In this document: piece after piece, positions 8,555 to 18,941 of the stretch
Position numbering within the stretch: position 1 is the first letter of the stretch
Layout: the number at the start of each line of letters is the position of its first letter
Translations under genes and position numbers: made by a program
From: Xanthomonas euroxanthea
GTDB taxonomy: Bacteria > Pseudomonadota > Gammaproteobacteria > Xanthomonadales > Xanthomonadaceae
Reading direction: 5' to 3'
DNA length: 64,000 nt
Assembly (NCBI RefSeq): GCF_900476395.1
Contig: NZ_UIHB01000005.1
Span: forward strand, 310,001-374,000
Notes under the pieces: model-generated
What the model was told of the DNA's origin: nothing
Seen by the model: the letters and a program-made list of their open reading frames with translations, nothing else
The model's database searches: none

Positions 8555-10021
8555 TCATCCGTTTTCGAGCAAAAAGCGCGCCTTGCCGGCCTGTGCCTGC
8601 TCGGGGAACTGCTCCAGCAGCTGACGCAGCAAGCGCGTACGCTGCGCGCCGTCCTGCAACTCGCCGTGTCGCAAGGCCAGCACGAACCAGTGCTGCGCCA
8701 GCTCATCGCGCGGCACATCCAGCCCAACCTCCTTCAACAGACGTTCGGCATCGGCCAGCAGTCCATTGCGCAGGCAGGTGGCGATCAGCGCCATGCGGGC
8801 CGATGGCGCGTAGTCGGTCCCGGCCTTGCTCAGTTCGGCAGCCACCGTCAGCTGGTTGCGCGTCTGTTCGGCGTGATGGGTGTGCAGCTGCAATAGCGTC
8901 TGCGCATGTCGCACGCTGTCCTGGCTGCGACCGGCATTGCGCGCGGTGCGGTAGCGCGCGAGCGCCACGTCCAGACAATGCGGCTGCTCGCTGGCCAGCT
9001 CCGCCAGCAGGCGCTCGGCTTCCGCGTTTTCCATGCGTCCCAGATGTCGCTGCGCGCGCTCCCAGCGATCGTCCACCAGCACTGCCTCGCTCTCCTCCAT
9101 AAAGGACTCACGCGTGCGCCGCAGCAGCACCAACGCGACGCCGAGCAACGCGCCACTGATCAGCCCACCGGCATGCGCCTCGAAGGCGACGTCGCCGTTG
9201 TCGTTCCAGAACAGGCTGTACAGCTCCCAACCCAGCCACAGCGGCAGCAGCAGGATCGCCGGACCGCGCACGTAGTCGAATACCACGAAGAACCAGTAGA
9301 AGAAGCGCACCTTGCGCCGGCCCCAGACCACGCAGAACGCGCCCATCAAGGCGGCGATCGCACCGGAGGCGCCCAGGCCACCGCCCGGCGCTCCCCAGCG
9401 CCACCACAGGCTGGCCGCGCTGGCGCCGAACCCGCCGAGCAGATACAGCAGCAGGAACCAGCCGCTGCCGATCGCCCCTTCCAGCAAGGTGCCCAGCGCC
9501 AGCAGAAACAGCATGTTGCCCAGCAAATGATCGAAGCTGCCATGCAGGAAGGTGGCCGTCAGCATCCTCGCGGGAGACCACTCGGAGCTGCGCTGCAGAT
9601 ACCGCAGCGTGAACACCCTGGACAGGCGTGCATCGTAGGGGGCGCGCAATGTGCGCCATTCGCTCAAGCGCGCCTGGTCCTCGAACAATGCGCCGCTGCG
9701 CAACGCCTGTGCGAAGGCCACGTCGTGCATCGTCAGGTGCGCCAGATACGCAAGGCGTTGGCGCGCCGGCACGCTGTCCAGCCTGGCCCGGCGCGCAGCG
9801 CGCAACTTGGTGTCGTCGGTCTGCTGCAGATAGCGCTCGTGGGCTTGCGCCTCCAGTGCACCGAGGCCGGACTCGACGTAGTAGCGCACCGCGTTTTCGA
9901 CCAGCGCGTCGTCCTTGCGTTGATAGCCCAGGTAGACCACCACATTGACCAACACCAGCAGCAGGGTCACCCAGGGAATGTTCTGGCGCGACCAGGGTTT
10001 GTGCAGCGGCATCAACAGCAT
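8555..10021 (-). CDS. Rhomboid-family intramembrane serine protease with long C-terminal domain
   Basis: A 488-residue protein (start at ATG 10021; a second in-frame ATG at 10012 is equally possible). The first helix is at about residues 14-33, followed by a ~100-residue hydrophilic insertion before the rhomboid core. The core shows [10 protein letters not shown] (160-169), the catalytic serine Ser219 in GASG, and the catalytic His283 in AHAGGLISG, so it should be an active protease. After the last helix, residues ~310-488 are soluble and TPR-like ([27 protein letters not shown]). The substrate is unknown. The start lies about 106 bases from divergent greB, so they may share a promoter region. 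Confidence 0.85.
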   Translation of the reverse strand: MLLMPLHKPWSRQNIPWVTLLLVLVNVVVYLGYQRKDDALVENAVRYYVESGLGALEAQAHERYLQQTDDTKLRAARRARLDSVPARQRLAYLAHLTMHDVAFAQALRSGALFEDQARLSEWRTLRAPYDARLSRVFTLRYLQRSSEWSPARMLTATFLHGSFDHLLGNMLFLLALGTLLEGAIGSGWFLLLYLLGGFGASAASLWWRWGAPGGGLGASGAIAALMGAFCVVWGRRKVRFFYWFFVVFDYVRGPAILLLPLWLGWELYSLFWNDNGDVAFEAHAGGLISGALLGVALVLLRRTRESFMEESEAVLVDDRWERAQRHLGRMENAEAERLLAELASEQPHCLDVALARYRTARNAGRSQDSVRHAQTLLQLHTHHAEQTRNQLTVAAELSKAGTDYAPSARMALIATCLRNGLLADAERLLKEVGLDVPRDELAQHWFVLALRHGELQDGAQRTRLLRQLLEQFPEQAQAGKARFLLENG

Positions 10022-10127
10022 GACAACGTCCGTGTCCGAGAGAGCGCAAAGCTTCGCCGTGCGACGGCAGATGCGCAAGCCGGCCATGCGCGCTAGCATC
10101 GCGGCCCCGCTGTCGGATACACCGCCC

Positions 10128-10634
10128 ATGAGCCGCTGGCGCCCGCCCGCCGAAAAAAGCACCGCACTGATCACGCCCGACGGCCACGCCCGGCTCAAGG
10201 CCGAGCTGGAAGAGCTGTGGCGCGTGCGTCGGCCGGAAGTGGTTCGTGCGCTGGCCGCCGCCGCGGCCGAGGGCGACCGCTCGGAGAACGCCGAGTACAC
10301 CTATCGCAAGAAGCAGCTCGGCGAGATCGACCGCCGCGTGCGCTACCTGAGCAAACGGCTGGAAGCGCTGCGCGTGGTGGATACCGCACCGACCGATCCG
10401 CGCGCGGTGTTCTTCGGCGCACAGGTCGAACTGGAGGACGCCGACAGCGGCGAGCTGCTGCACTACCGCATCGTCGGCCCGGACGAAACCGACGCCGGAC
10501 GCGGCTGGATCAGCATCGACTCGCCCTTGGCACGCGCGCTGCTGAAAAAACGCGTGGACGACGAGTTCGAAGCGCAGTTGCCGTCGGGCAAGCACAGCTT
10601 CGTGGTGGTGTCGGTGGATTACGCCACTCAGTAG
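10128..10634 (+). CDS. greB: Transcription elongation factor GreB
   Basis: A 168-residue Gre factor that stimulates RNA polymerase to cleave backtracked RNA. The coiled-coil tip motif [20 protein letters not shown] is present with the acidic pair Asp50 and Glu53 that coordinates the catalytic magnesium. The C-terminal FKBP-like domain follows ([32 protein letters not shown]). The proline-basic N-terminus ([10 protein letters not shown]) and YTYRKK favour GreB over GreA. The ATG at 10128 was chosen because the family N-terminus begins there. It converges with rimO, and a REP hairpin separates the two genes. Confidence 0.95.
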   Translation: MSRWRPPAEKSTALITPDGHARLKAELEELWRVRRPEVVRALAAAAAEGDRSENAEYTYRKKQLGEIDRRVRYLSKRLEALRVVDTAPTDPRAVFFGAQVELEDADSGELLHYRIVGPDETDAGRGWISIDSPLARALLKKRVDDEFEAQLPSGKHSFVVVSVDYATQ

Positions 10635-10663
10635 GCGAGTGATCGCACTCTGCCGACCTGCGT

Positions 10664-10731
10664 GTAGGAGCGCACTTGTGCGCGATGGGGCGTTATCGAT
10701 AAGGCCCCATCGCGCACAAGTGCGCTCCTAC
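10664..10731. repeat. REP palindrome between greB and rimO
   Basis: A perfect 28-base inverted repeat (10664-10691 and 10704-10731) separated by 12 bases. It starts with GTAGGAGCGCACTTGTGC and ends with its reverse complement, again with GTAG at the foot. The inner sequence (CACTTGTGCGCGATGGGGC) differs from the GACCTGGCCGCGAC subclass found at 1290, 1637 and 29502, so at least two REP subclasses occur in the window. Its position between convergent stops suggests it can also act as a transcript end. Confidence 0.9.
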
Positions 10732-10759
10732 GGACAGATGTGCAAGGACCAGCGCCCAG

Positions 10760-12133
10760 TTACACCATCTGCAGATTCAACGGACGTCCCTGCTGGATTG
10801 CGACATTGGCCGGCAATGCATCGCCGAACAGATCGTGCTCGTCGCTGTCGGTGATTTCCACATCGACCAGATCCCCCACCTTCAAGCCGCGCTCGCCGCC
10901 GTTCTGGATATGTACCAGGCCATCGATCTCCGGTGCGTCCGCGCGCGAGCGCGCCACCGCGATATCGTCTTCGATCAGGTCGACCAGGCATTGCTGCACG
11001 CTGCCAATCTTCGCCTCCAGCCGCGCGGCAGAAATTTCCGCCTGCCTGGCCATGAAGCGCGCCAGGCGCTCCTGCTTGAGCTCTTTCGGCACCTGATCCG
11101 GCAGCGCGTTGGCGCTGGCGCCTTCCACCGGGGAATAGGCGAACGCACCGACGCGGTCCAGCTGGGCCTGATCCAGAAATTCCAGCAGCGATTCGAACTC
11201 GGCATCGGTCTCGCCGGGGAAGCCGACGATGAAGGTGGATCGCACCGTGATCTCCGGGCACATCGCCTTCCAGCGCTGCACGCGCTCGAGGGTTTTTTCC
11301 ACCGCGCCCGGGCGCTTCATCAGCTTGAGGATGCGCGGGCTGGCGTGCTGGAACGGGATGTCCAGATACGGCAGCAGCTTGCCTTCGGCCATCAGCGGAA
11401 TCACATCGTCCACGTGCGGGTACGGATACACGTAATGCAGGCGCGTCCACACGCCGAGCTCCGACAAGCCTTCGCACAGCGCCTTCATGCGGGTCTGGTA
11501 CATGCGGTCGCGCCACGGGCGCTCGGCATACTTCAGATCCACGCCATAGGCCGAGGTGTCCTGCGAGACCACCAGCAATTCCTTGACCCCGCCGCGCACC
11601 AGCCGCTCGGCTTCGCGCAGGACCTCATCCACAGGACGCGAGGCCAGGTCGCCGCGCATGGACGGGATGATGCAGAAGCTGCAGCGGTGGTTGCAGCCCT
11701 CGGAAATCTTCAGATACGCGTAATGGCGCGGGGTCAGCTTGATGCCGTAGTCGGGCACCAGATCGACGAACGGGTCGTGGCGCGGCGGCAGTGCCGCATG
11801 CACCGCCTCCATCACGCTCTGGTAGTCCTGCGGGCCGGACACCGCCAGCACCTGCGGGTAGGCCTCGCGGATCTGTTCCGGGCGCTTGCCCAGGCAGCCG
11901 GTGACGATCACCTTGCCGTTGGCGTTCATCGCCTCGCCGATCGCGTCCAGCGACTCGGTCACCGCCGAATCGATGAAACCGCAGGTATTGACCACCACCA
12001 CGTCGGCAGCGTCGTAGCTGGGCACGATGTCGTAGCCCTCCACGCGCAGCTGGGTGAGGATGCGTTCGGAGTCGACGAGCGCCTTCGGACAGCCAAGGCT
12101 GACGAAGCCGACTTTGGGGTTCAGCTGGGACAT
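10760..12133 (-). CDS. rimO: Ribosomal protein S12 methylthiotransferase RimO
   Basis: A 457-residue radical-SAM enzyme that methylthiolates the conserved aspartate of ribosomal protein S12. The UPF0004 N-terminal domain supplies Cys15, Cys51 and Cys80 for the auxiliary 4Fe-4S cluster. The radical-SAM motif CNHRCSFC supplies Cys147, Cys151 and Cys154. A C-terminal TRAM domain lies at about 385-455 ([22 protein letters not shown] onward). Start at ATG 12133 matches the family N-terminus ([17 protein letters not shown]); the frame continues 16 codons upstream without support. The DSER and GFPGETD segments are typical of RimO rather than MiaB. Confidence 0.96.
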   Translation of the reverse strand: MSQLNPKVGFVSLGCPKALVDSERILTQLRVEGYDIVPSYDAADVVVVNTCGFIDSAVTESLDAIGEAMNANGKVIVTGCLGKRPEQIREAYPQVLAVSGPQDYQSVMEAVHAALPPRHDPFVDLVPDYGIKLTPRHYAYLKISEGCNHRCSFCIIPSMRGDLASRPVDEVLREAERLVRGGVKELLVVSQDTSAYGVDLKYAERPWRDRMYQTRMKALCEGLSELGVWTRLHYVYPYPHVDDVIPLMAEGKLLPYLDIPFQHASPRILKLMKRPGAVEKTLERVQRWKAMCPEITVRSTFIVGFPGETDAEFESLLEFLDQAQLDRVGAFAYSPVEGASANALPDQVPKELKQERLARFMARQAEISAARLEAKIGSVQQCLVDLIEDDIAVARSRADAPEIDGLVHIQNGGERGLKVGDLVDVEITDSDEHDLFGDALPANVAIQQGRPLNLQMV

Positions 12134-12314
12134 GAAAGCAGGAGCCTGGGAACGGAGCGGCCTGGGGCCTGAGTGGAGCAATTATAGCGGCGCGCGGGCA
12201 GCGCTCTGAACCGCGCGCCGGGCAAGCAATCTCATCTTAGCGAGTCCCTCACCTGCAGCGCCGCCGATCCGGTCGATAATGCGCGCCTTCCCCCTTACCG
12301 CAGCAGGAGTTCCC

Positions 12315-12977
12315 ATGGGTCACTGGACCACGCTCGACACCCCCGACGGCCAGGTCGCCGCCTGGCACGCCACCCCGACCACCAGCCCGCGCGGCGGCCT
12401 GGTGGTGATCCAGGAAATCTTCGGCGTCAACGACCATATCCGCGCGGTGGCCGACGACTACGCCGCGCGCGGCTACGAAGTGCTGGCGCCGGCCTTCTTC
12501 GACCTGGAAGAGAAGGACGTGCAACTGCCCTACGACCAGGAGAGCCTGCAGCGCGGCCTGGCACTGGCCAATGCGGTCGGCCTGGAGCGCGCGGTGGAGG
12601 TGGTCAAATCCGCTGCCACCCTGCTCAGCCGCGCCGGCAAGGTCGGCACCGTGGGCTATTGCTGGGGCGGCTCGGTGGCGCTGCTGTCGGCGATCCGCCT
12701 GGGGCTGCCCTCGGTGAGCTATTACGGCGGCCGCAACACCCAGCTGCTGGACGAAACCCCGACCGCACCGGTGATGTTCCACTTCGGTGAGCAGGACAGC
12801 AGCATTCCGCCCGAGGCGATCCAGGCCCACCGCGAGAAGCTGCCGCAGATGGAGACCTTCGTGTATCCCGCCGGCCACGCCTTCAACCGCAGCATCGACC
12901 CAAACCACTACGACGCCGACAGCGCCGAGCGTGCGCTGCAACGCACCCTGGGCTTCTTCGAAGCGCATCTGGGATGA
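12315..12977 (+). CDS. Dienelactone hydrolase family protein
   Basis: A 220-residue alpha/beta hydrolase. The catalytic triad is visible as Cys116 in GYCWGG, Asp161 in FGEQDSSIP and His188 in YPAGHAF, with Glu34 in QEIFGV, as in carboxymethylenebutenolidase. The family opens dienelactones in chloroaromatic breakdown, but many genomic copies act on other esters, and no aromatic pathway genes lie nearby. The ATG at 12315 has AGGAG five to six bases upstream. Its stop overlaps the next gene as ATGA, so the two are probably translated together. Confidence 0.9.
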   Translation: MGHWTTLDTPDGQVAAWHATPTTSPRGGLVVIQEIFGVNDHIRAVADDYAARGYEVLAPAFFDLEEKDVQLPYDQESLQRGLALANAVGLERAVEVVKSAATLLSRAGKVGTVGYCWGGSVALLSAIRLGLPSVSYYGGRNTQLLDETPTAPVMFHFGEQDSSIPPEAIQAHREKLPQMETFVYPAGHAFNRSIDPNHYDADSAERALQRTLGFFEAHLG

Positions 12978-13411
12978 GCGAGGTTGCAGCAGGCATGTCC
13001 GAGGCGCGCGACTTTCAGCTCGATGCGCGGCTGGCCGCCGACAGCGTGTTCGTCGCCGACGGACCGCTGTCGCAGGTGCGGCTGATGGACGACAGCCGCT
13101 TCCCATGGCTGCTGCTGGTGCCGCGGGTGGCCGATGCCAGCGAGTGGATCGATCTGGACGGCGGCCAGCAGCGCCTGTTGCTGGCCGAGATCAATCAGCT
13201 CTCGCAGCTGCTGCGGGTCGAGCCCGGCGTCGCCAAGCTCAATATCGGCGCGCTGGGCAACATCGTGCAGCAGTTGCATGTGCACCTGGTCGGCCGGCAT
13301 CCGGGCGACGCGGCCTGGCCCGGCCCGGTCTGGGGTAGCGGCAGCGCGCAGCGCTCCGACCCCGATACGCTGCAGCAGCGTGTCGCTGCATGGGCGCAGC
13401 GGCTACGATAG
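12974..13411 (+). CDS. HIT (histidine triad) family protein
   Basis: A 145-residue nucleotide-binding HIT-domain protein. The motif QLHVHLVGRHPGDAAWPGPVWG near residues 100-121 is the DUF/HIT variant in which histidines are spaced as HxHxxxxH, and GVAKLNIGALGNIVQQLH precedes it. HIT proteins hydrolyse or transfer nucleotide phosphates; the substrate cannot be named. Start at ATG 12974 overlaps the upstream stop (ATGA). A second in-frame ATG at 12995 would give a protein seven residues shorter and sits closer to the conserved region. Confidence 0.85.
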   Translation: MSEVAAGMSEARDFQLDARLAADSVFVADGPLSQVRLMDDSRFPWLLLVPRVADASEWIDLDGGQQRLLLAEINQLSQLLRVEPGVAKLNIGALGNIVQQLHVHLVGRHPGDAAWPGPVWGSGSAQRSDPDTLQQRVAAWAQRLR

Positions 13412-13438
13412 GCGCCCGCCTCACAACCACCTTCCCGC

Positions 13439-13606
13439 ATGAAATCCAATGTCGTCGCCGCACTGATCCTGATCCTCGTCGGCCTGCTGTTCCTGGCCAA
13501 CAACCTGGGCTGGACCAATGTCAGTCTTGGCCGGCTGATCGCCACCTGGTGGCCGGCGGCGTTGGTTGCCTGCGGTGTGGGGATGTTGTTTGGGCGCGGC
13601 AAGTAG
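13439..13606 (+). CDS. Tiny two-helix membrane protein, DUF5668 (LiaI/LiaF N-terminal) type
   Basis: A 55-residue protein from ATG 13439 to TAG 13606. It consists of a hydrophobic helix (AALILILVGLLFLANNLGW), a short turn with a conserved G-R-L-I motif, the segment TWWPAALVACGVGMLF and a basic end. This is the two-helix LiaI-LiaF-like fold. It is clearly paralogous to the 61-residue protein at 13868-14053 (shared NNLG/DNLG, TWWPA and the final glycine-rich helix). It follows the HIT gene by 27 bases and may belong to the same transcript. No ribosome site is obvious. Role unknown. Confidence 0.75.
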   Translation: MKSNVVAALILILVGLLFLANNLGWTNVSLGRLIATWWPAALVACGVGMLFGRGK

Positions 13607-13608
13607 TC

Positions 13609-13637
13609 GGGAATCGGGAATCGGGATTGGGGAATCG
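13609..13637. repeat. GGGAATC-type heptad array
   Basis: Four imperfect tandem copies of a seven-base unit (GGGAATC, GGGAATC, GGGATTG, GGGAATC) begin directly after the stop of the 55-residue gene. The same unit occurs at 48661, 48771-48889 and 55258-55417 in this window, so it is a dispersed family. Confidence 0.8.
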
Positions 13638-13867
13638 TGAGAGCGGGCTTCAGGCGCTGTTGATTCCCTGGTTTGCTTTGGTGTCTTCCAAGAGACAGCC
13701 CCGATTGCGCGCTGGCGCCGTCTGGCCGCTGATTCGCCAGCCTGTGCCCCTGGCTACCTCTCGGCTTTGCCGACATGACGTTTGTCATCCGCACGTGTTG
13801 ACTTCCGGCACCTGATCGGCAGGCGCATTGCGCGCAGCATGGCCTCCTACCTACCGAGGACGCCACC

Positions 13868-14053
13868 ATGCACTACCGCCTGATCCCTGCCCTGTTCCTG
13901 ATCACGCTGGGCACGCTGTTTCTGCTGGACAACCTCGGGCTGGCCCGTCTCGATGTGGGCAACCTGGTGTCGACCTGGTGGCCGGCGTTGCTGATCGCCG
14001 CGGGCGTGCGCCACCTGCTGCGCTACCGCGAGCGGGCGGCCGCCACCTGCTGA
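13868..14053 (+). CDS. Tiny two-helix membrane protein, DUF5668 type (paralogue of 13439-13606)
   Basis: A 61-residue protein from ATG 13868 with a GAGG ribosome site upstream, ending at TGA 14053. Helix one is LIPALFLITLGTLFLLDNLGL, then a VGNLVSTWWPALLIAAGVRHLL helix and an arginine-rich tail. The DNLG...G.L.STWWPALL pattern matches the neighbouring 55-residue protein, so they are a divergent tandem pair separated by 261 bases that include the heptad array. In Gram-positive bacteria related domains sit in the LiaFSR envelope-stress system, but no LiaF-type C-terminal domain or kinase is nearby, so no role is assigned. Confidence 0.8.
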   Translation: MHYRLIPALFLITLGTLFLLDNLGLARLDVGNLVSTWWPALLIAAGVRHLLRYRERAAATC

Positions 14054-14074
14054 AGGCGCGGCCGCACCATGGCA

Positions 14075-14644
<570 letters not shown>

Positions 14645-14741
14645 GCGGTGTTCCTTGAAGACGGAAGGCGGCAGGCCGAGCGGCCCGCGCGAAAGGCAGC
14701 GAATTCTAGCAAGCGGCCGGCACCAGCGGCCGGCCTGCGCG

Positions 14742-15599
14742 CTACAGCAACGACGCCGAAATCGGGATGCTGGCGCGTGGGCGCTTGCCCAGCTCCTCGG
14801 ACAGCCGCGCGGCGGCAGCCAGATAGGCCCGCGCTGCCGCCGACTCCGGCGCGGCCACCACGATCGGCTGGCCGGCGTCGCCCTGCTCGCGGATCGCAAT
14901 CGCCAATGGCAACGACCCGAGCAAGGGCACACCGTACTGCGCGGCCATGCGCTCACCGCCGCCTTCGCCGAACAGGTGCTCGCGGTGACCACAGCTGGAG
15001 CAGGTATGCACCGCCATGTTCTCGACGATGCCAAGCACCGGCACCTCGACCTTTTCGAACATCTTCAAGGCCTTGCGCGCGTCCAGCGTGGCGATGTCCT
15101 GCGGCGTGGTGACGATCACCGCACCGGCCACCGGGATCTTCTGCGACAAGGTCAGCTGGATGTCGCCGGTGCCCGGCGGCAGGTCGATCAGCAGGTAATC
15201 CAGGTCGTCCCACAGTGTGTCGTTGAACAGCTGGGTCAGCGCCGAGGTCGCCATCGGCCCGCGCCAGATCATCGGCGTGTCCTGGTCGACCAGCAAGCCG
15301 ATCGACATCGCCTCGATGCCGAACGCGCGCAACGGCTCGATCGACTTGTTGTCCGGGCTGTCCGGCCGCCCGCTCAGGCCCAGCATCGCCGGCACGCTCG
15401 GCCCATAGATATCCGCGTCCAGCACGCCCACGCGTGCGCCCTGCTGACGCAGGGCCAGTGCCAGATTCACCGCCGTGGTGGATTTGCCCACCCCACCCTT
15501 GCCGGAGCCGACCGCGATCACATTGCGGATCCGCGGATGCGGCGCCAACGCGCCCTGCACCGCATGCGCGGGAATTCTGCGTTCGCCGGTCATGCGCAT
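14742..15599 (-). CDS. apbC: Iron-sulfur cluster carrier protein ApbC/Mrp
   Basis: A 285-residue cytoplasmic P-loop NTPase that binds and transfers 4Fe-4S clusters. The deviant Walker A is GKGGVGKST at about residues 33-41, the switch segment is [10 protein letters not shown], and the cluster-binding pair is Cys200/Cys203 in HTCSSCGH. An in-frame ATG at 15593 two codons in is an equally possible start. It probably forms an operon with dcd. Unlike longer Mrp proteins there is no N-terminal MIP18 domain here, which is the common short form in this group. Confidence 0.95.
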   Translation of the reverse strand: MRMTGERRIPAHAVQGALAPHPRIRNVIAVGSGKGGVGKSTTAVNLALALRQQGARVGVLDADIYGPSVPAMLGLSGRPDSPDNKSIEPLRAFGIEAMSIGLLVDQDTPMIWRGPMATSALTQLFNDTLWDDLDYLLIDLPPGTGDIQLTLSQKIPVAGAVIVTTPQDIATLDARKALKMFEKVEVPVLGIVENMAVHTCSSCGHREHLFGEGGGERMAAQYGVPLLGSLPLAIAIREQGDAGQPIVVAAPESAAARAYLAAAARLSEELGKRPRASIPISASLL

Positions 15600-15930
15600 G
15601 CGCTCCGGGGGAGATCGATCGCCTTGCTTGAAGCGCGTTGCACCATCGTCGTCATTGTCTGCCTGATTGCTCGTGCTGGCGCCGCAGCGATGGCTGCATC
15701 GCCAGCCGCAGCGCTGGAAAGGTCGTCAGTTTACCCAGTCCGGCCATAGGCAGACGCGTTGCAAGCCGTCAGCAGCCAGGCGTGCCGAAGACTCCTGCAT
15801 GTGTCGACCAATGACAAATTTCACAAATATGGACACATGATTAAGGAATTGTTACGTTCGAATTCCAGTTCAGCCAGCGCTCAGCGAGCGCGACTGTTTC
15901 GCCAAATCTCAGCGAGGAATCCGCAAGGTC
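15600..15930. other. Divergent intergenic region apbC / TonB-dependent receptor
   Basis: A 331-base divergent spacer. The part nearest the receptor gene (about 15805-15865) is distinctly AT-rich and contains the short direct word CACAAAT/GACACAT and TTAAGGAATTGTTACG, so promoter elements are likely there. I could not fix a clear -35/-10 pair or a known operator. No small gene is supported. Confidence 0.4.
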
Positions 15931-18921
15931 ATGTCGAGTCGTCTTCCGCAACACACCCAGCGTCATCGTTTGAGCACCGCGTTGTTTGCCGTGCTGGCCG
16001 CTTCTGCCGGCCACGCCGCCGCGCAGTCGGAAAGCGGGGTCGCGCCCGGCACCACTGATCTGGACAAGGTCACCGTCACCGGCTCGCGCATTGCGCGTAC
16101 CGGCTTTGTCACGCCCTCGCCGGTCACTGCGATCAGCGCCGAGGAAATCCGCGCCACTGGCGCGACCACCATCAGCGATCTGATGGCGCGCATGCCCGCG
16201 CTGGCACCGAGCTACACGCTGGGCAACTCCACCCGCTTCATCGGCACCGCCGGGCTGGGCCTGCTCGACCTGCGCGGCATGGGCGTGGACCGCACATTGG
16301 TACTGGTCAACGGCCGCCGCCATGTTGGTTCGAGCCCGGGCTCGACCGCGGTGGACGTCAACACCATTCCGGTGGAATGGGTCGAACGCGTGGAAGTCAT
16401 CACCGGTGGCGCCTCGGCCGTGTATGGCGCCGATGCGGTGGCCGGCGTGGTCAACTTCATCCTCAAGAAGAACTTCACCGGTTTCGAGACGCGTGCGCAG
16501 ACCGGCCTGGCCGACGAGGGCAACTACAACCGCTCCTTCGCCAGCTTCTCGGCAGGCACCGACTTTGCGGATGGCCGCGGCAACATCGCGGTGTCCGGCG
16601 AATACAGCAAGCAGGACCGCTTCGGTCGCGGCAACCGCGCCATCGGCCGCGAATATCTGGTGTCGGTTCCGAACCCCGCGTTCGACCCGAGCCAACCGCC
16701 GAGCGAACGCAATCCGCAGAATGTGCTCAGCGGCCCGGGCGGCAATCATTCCACGTCCTACGGCGGCACCTTCAACCTGGGCACATTCGATTTCCGCAAC
16801 CCGGCCAGCTATGGCAACCGCTACCTGTTCAACCAGGACGGCAGCTTCCGCCGCAATCGCTACAACGGCCCGGTGGTCAGCAATACCTCGTGCGTGGATT
16901 GCGATTTCGTCGATCTGAATGCGGTTGCCGACCTGCAGCCCGGCTTCGATCGCAAGAGCGTCAACACCATGATCAACTTCGAGATCAGCGCGAACCATCG
17001 CCTGTTCTTCGAGGGCAAGTACAGCGAGACCGATTCGGAATTCTTCGGCCAGCCGGCATTCGACAGCTCGCTGCGCGTGCGTCGTCAGAATCCGTATGTC
17101 AGCCCCGAACTCGGTGCGCTGATGGATTCGCGCGGTGCCACCCAGATCCTGATGAACCGCTTCAACGTCGATGCCGGCCGTCGCGGCGAGAACATCGAGC
17201 GCAAGACCTATCGCGCAGTGCTCGGCGCCGAAGGCAATTTCACCGACAACTGGAGCTACGACGTGTCTGCCAACTACGGCAAGACCACGGTCGACCGCCT
17301 GAACCTCAACAACCGCATCAATGAGCGCTGGCAAGCCGGTATCGACGCCGCACGCGATGCTAGCGGCAACATCGTCTGCCGCACCACGCTGGATCCGGGC
17401 GCGATCAACCCCCACACCAACCGCGTCTATTCGGCACTGGCGCGCGAAGGCTGCGTGCCGTTCAGTGTGTTCGGCAACGGCGCGGTGACCCCGGAAGCAG
17501 GGGCGTGGTTCAACACCACCGCGCGCTCGCAGGCCAAGATCCAGCAGACCGTGTTCAGCGCATCGGTGGCCAACAGCAACCTGCTGTCGCTGCCGGCCGG
17601 CGACATCGGGTTTGCCGGTGGCGTGGAGTACCGCAAGGAGCAGAGCGAGGAGATCACCGATCCGCTCGCAGCCTCGGGCGTGACCTTCCTCAACGCCATC
17701 CCCAATAGCGGTGGCGAGTACACCGTCAAGGAAATCTTCGTCGAGAGCACCATTCCATTGCTCGCCGGCCTGCCGGGGGTGGACCGGTTGGCGCTGGACG
17801 TGGCAGGCCGCTATTCGGACTACGACAGCATTGGCTCGACCAAGACCTGGAACGTGGGCCTGGACTGGACCATCATCCCCTCGCTGCGTCTGCGCGGCAC
17901 GCTGGCACAGGCAGTGCGCGCGCCCAGCATCGGCGAGCTGTACGACTCGCAGAGCGAGAACTTCGCGACTATCAACGATCCCTGCAACTACCTGCCGACC
18001 AACACCAACCGCCCGGGCACCGCAGGCGACGTGGCATTGCGCCAGGCCAACTGCAGCGCGCTGGGCGTGCCGGTGGGCTGGATCGACACCTTCACCTCCA
18101 CCCGCCCCGGCGTCAGCGGCGGCAACCCGGAGCTGAAGCCGGAGCGCGCGCGCAGCCTGTCCTATGGCCTGGTGTGGCAACCGGAGTTCTTCGACGGCTT
18201 CGGCATGTCGATCGACTACTGGCGCATCGACCTGCAGGACGCGATCGGCACCGTGACCGCAGAGACCAATGCCACGCGTTGCGTGGACAATCCAGGTGGC
18301 ATCGACAACAGCTTCTGCGGCTTCGTGCAGCGCGCCCCGCTGGGTGGATTCACCGACCCGCAGGGCCGCATCTATCCCGAGCACAGCATCATCGGCTGGC
18401 AGGCGCTCAATGAAAACCTGTCGCGCTCGCGGCGTGTGGGCGTGGATCTGGAAATGGACTACCGCTTCCAGGTCGGCGAAGGCAACACCGTGCTGCGCCT
18501 GGTCGGCACCCGTTTGATCCAGTCGCGCGAATGGGTGTTCCAGGACTTCCCGGCCGAGTACGACGAGTACGTGACCTACGTGACCGACCCGCGCTGGCGC
18601 GCGCAGTTCCAGACCAAGTACAACTGGAACGAATGGCGCGCCTCGTGGGACATGAACTACGTGGACGGCAACCTGCGCGTGACACCGGAAAGCTACAACA
18701 GCAATCCGGGCTCGGCCAGCCCGATCAGGAACGGCTCGTACACCTATCACAACTTCCAGTTCGGCTATCAGTTCCCCGGCTCGAAGATCGACGTCTACCT
18801 CGGCATCGACAACGCCTTCGACAAGGATCCGCCGCGTAACTACTTTGGCTCGGACTTCACCTCTGCGCTGTACGACAACGTCGGACGGTTCTTCTATCTG
18901 GGGACAACGGTGCGGTTCTGA
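15931..18921 (+). CDS. TonB-dependent outer-membrane receptor
   Basis: A 996-residue receptor. The signal peptide runs to about Ala31 (AGHAAAQ). A TonB-box-like LDKVTVTGSRI lies at about 43-53. The plug domain (~60-175) shows GLGLLDLRGMGVDRTLVLVN and RVEVITGGASAVYGADAVAGVVNF, and the C-terminal barrel ends in the aromatic signature ...FFYLGTTVRF. The protein energises uptake of an unknown substrate across the outer membrane using the TonB-ExbBD system. The large size and RVEV-xTGGxSAxYG plug type are common among Xanthomonas receptors for carbohydrates or peptides. A strong terminator follows. No siderophore genes or Fur-like box were seen nearby, so an iron role is not indicated. Confidence 0.93.
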   Translation: MSSRLPQHTQRHRLSTALFAVLAASAGHAAAQSESGVAPGTTDLDKVTVTGSRIARTGFVTPSPVTAISAEEIRATGATTISDLMARMPALAPSYTLGNSTRFIGTAGLGLLDLRGMGVDRTLVLVNGRRHVGSSPGSTAVDVNTIPVEWVERVEVITGGASAVYGADAVAGVVNFILKKNFTGFETRAQTGLADEGNYNRSFASFSAGTDFADGRGNIAVSGEYSKQDRFGRGNRAIGREYLVSVPNPAFDPSQPPSERNPQNVLSGPGGNHSTSYGGTFNLGTFDFRNPASYGNRYLFNQDGSFRRNRYNGPVVSNTSCVDCDFVDLNAVADLQPGFDRKSVNTMINFEISANHRLFFEGKYSETDSEFFGQPAFDSSLRVRRQNPYVSPELGALMDSRGATQILMNRFNVDAGRRGENIERKTYRAVLGAEGNFTDNWSYDVSANYGKTTVDRLNLNNRINERWQAGIDAARDASGNIVCRTTLDPGAINPHTNRVYSALAREGCVPFSVFGNGAVTPEAGAWFNTTARSQAKIQQTVFSASVANSNLLSLPAGDIGFAGGVEYRKEQSEEITDPLAASGVTFLNAIPNSGGEYTVKEIFVESTIPLLAGLPGVDRLALDVAGRYSDYDSIGSTKTWNVGLDWTIIPSLRLRGTLAQAVRAPSIGELYDSQSENFATINDPCNYLPTNTNRPGTAGDVALRQANCSALGVPVGWIDTFTSTRPGVSGGNPELKPERARSLSYGLVWQPEFFDGFGMSIDYWRIDLQDAIGTVTAETNATRCVDNPGGIDNSFCGFVQRAPLGGFTDPQGRIYPEHSIIGWQALNENLSRSRRVGVDLEMDYRFQVGEGNTVLRLVGTRLIQSREWVFQDFPAEYDEYVTYVTDPRWRAQFQTKYNWNEWRASWDMNYVDGNLRVTPESYNSNPGSASPIRNGSYTYHNFQFGYQFPGSKIDVYLGIDNAFDKDPPRNYFGSDFTSALYDNVGRFFYLGTTVRF

Positions 18922-18941
18922 GGCCTGTTGACGCTGCATCG

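Noticed and set aside
13609..13637. Heptad array considered as a possible CRISPR or regulator binding array
   Set aside because: Units are seven bases with no spacers and occur elsewhere next to unrelated genes, so it is an intergenic repeat family, not CRISPR.
15841..18939. Continuous reading frame of over 1000 codons on the minus strand opposite the first TonB-dependent receptor
   Set aside because: It mirrors the receptor gene in a GC-rich genome, where stops are rare in the complementary frame. It has no protein family signature, and its text is His/Val/Ala-rich repeats typical of shadow frames.
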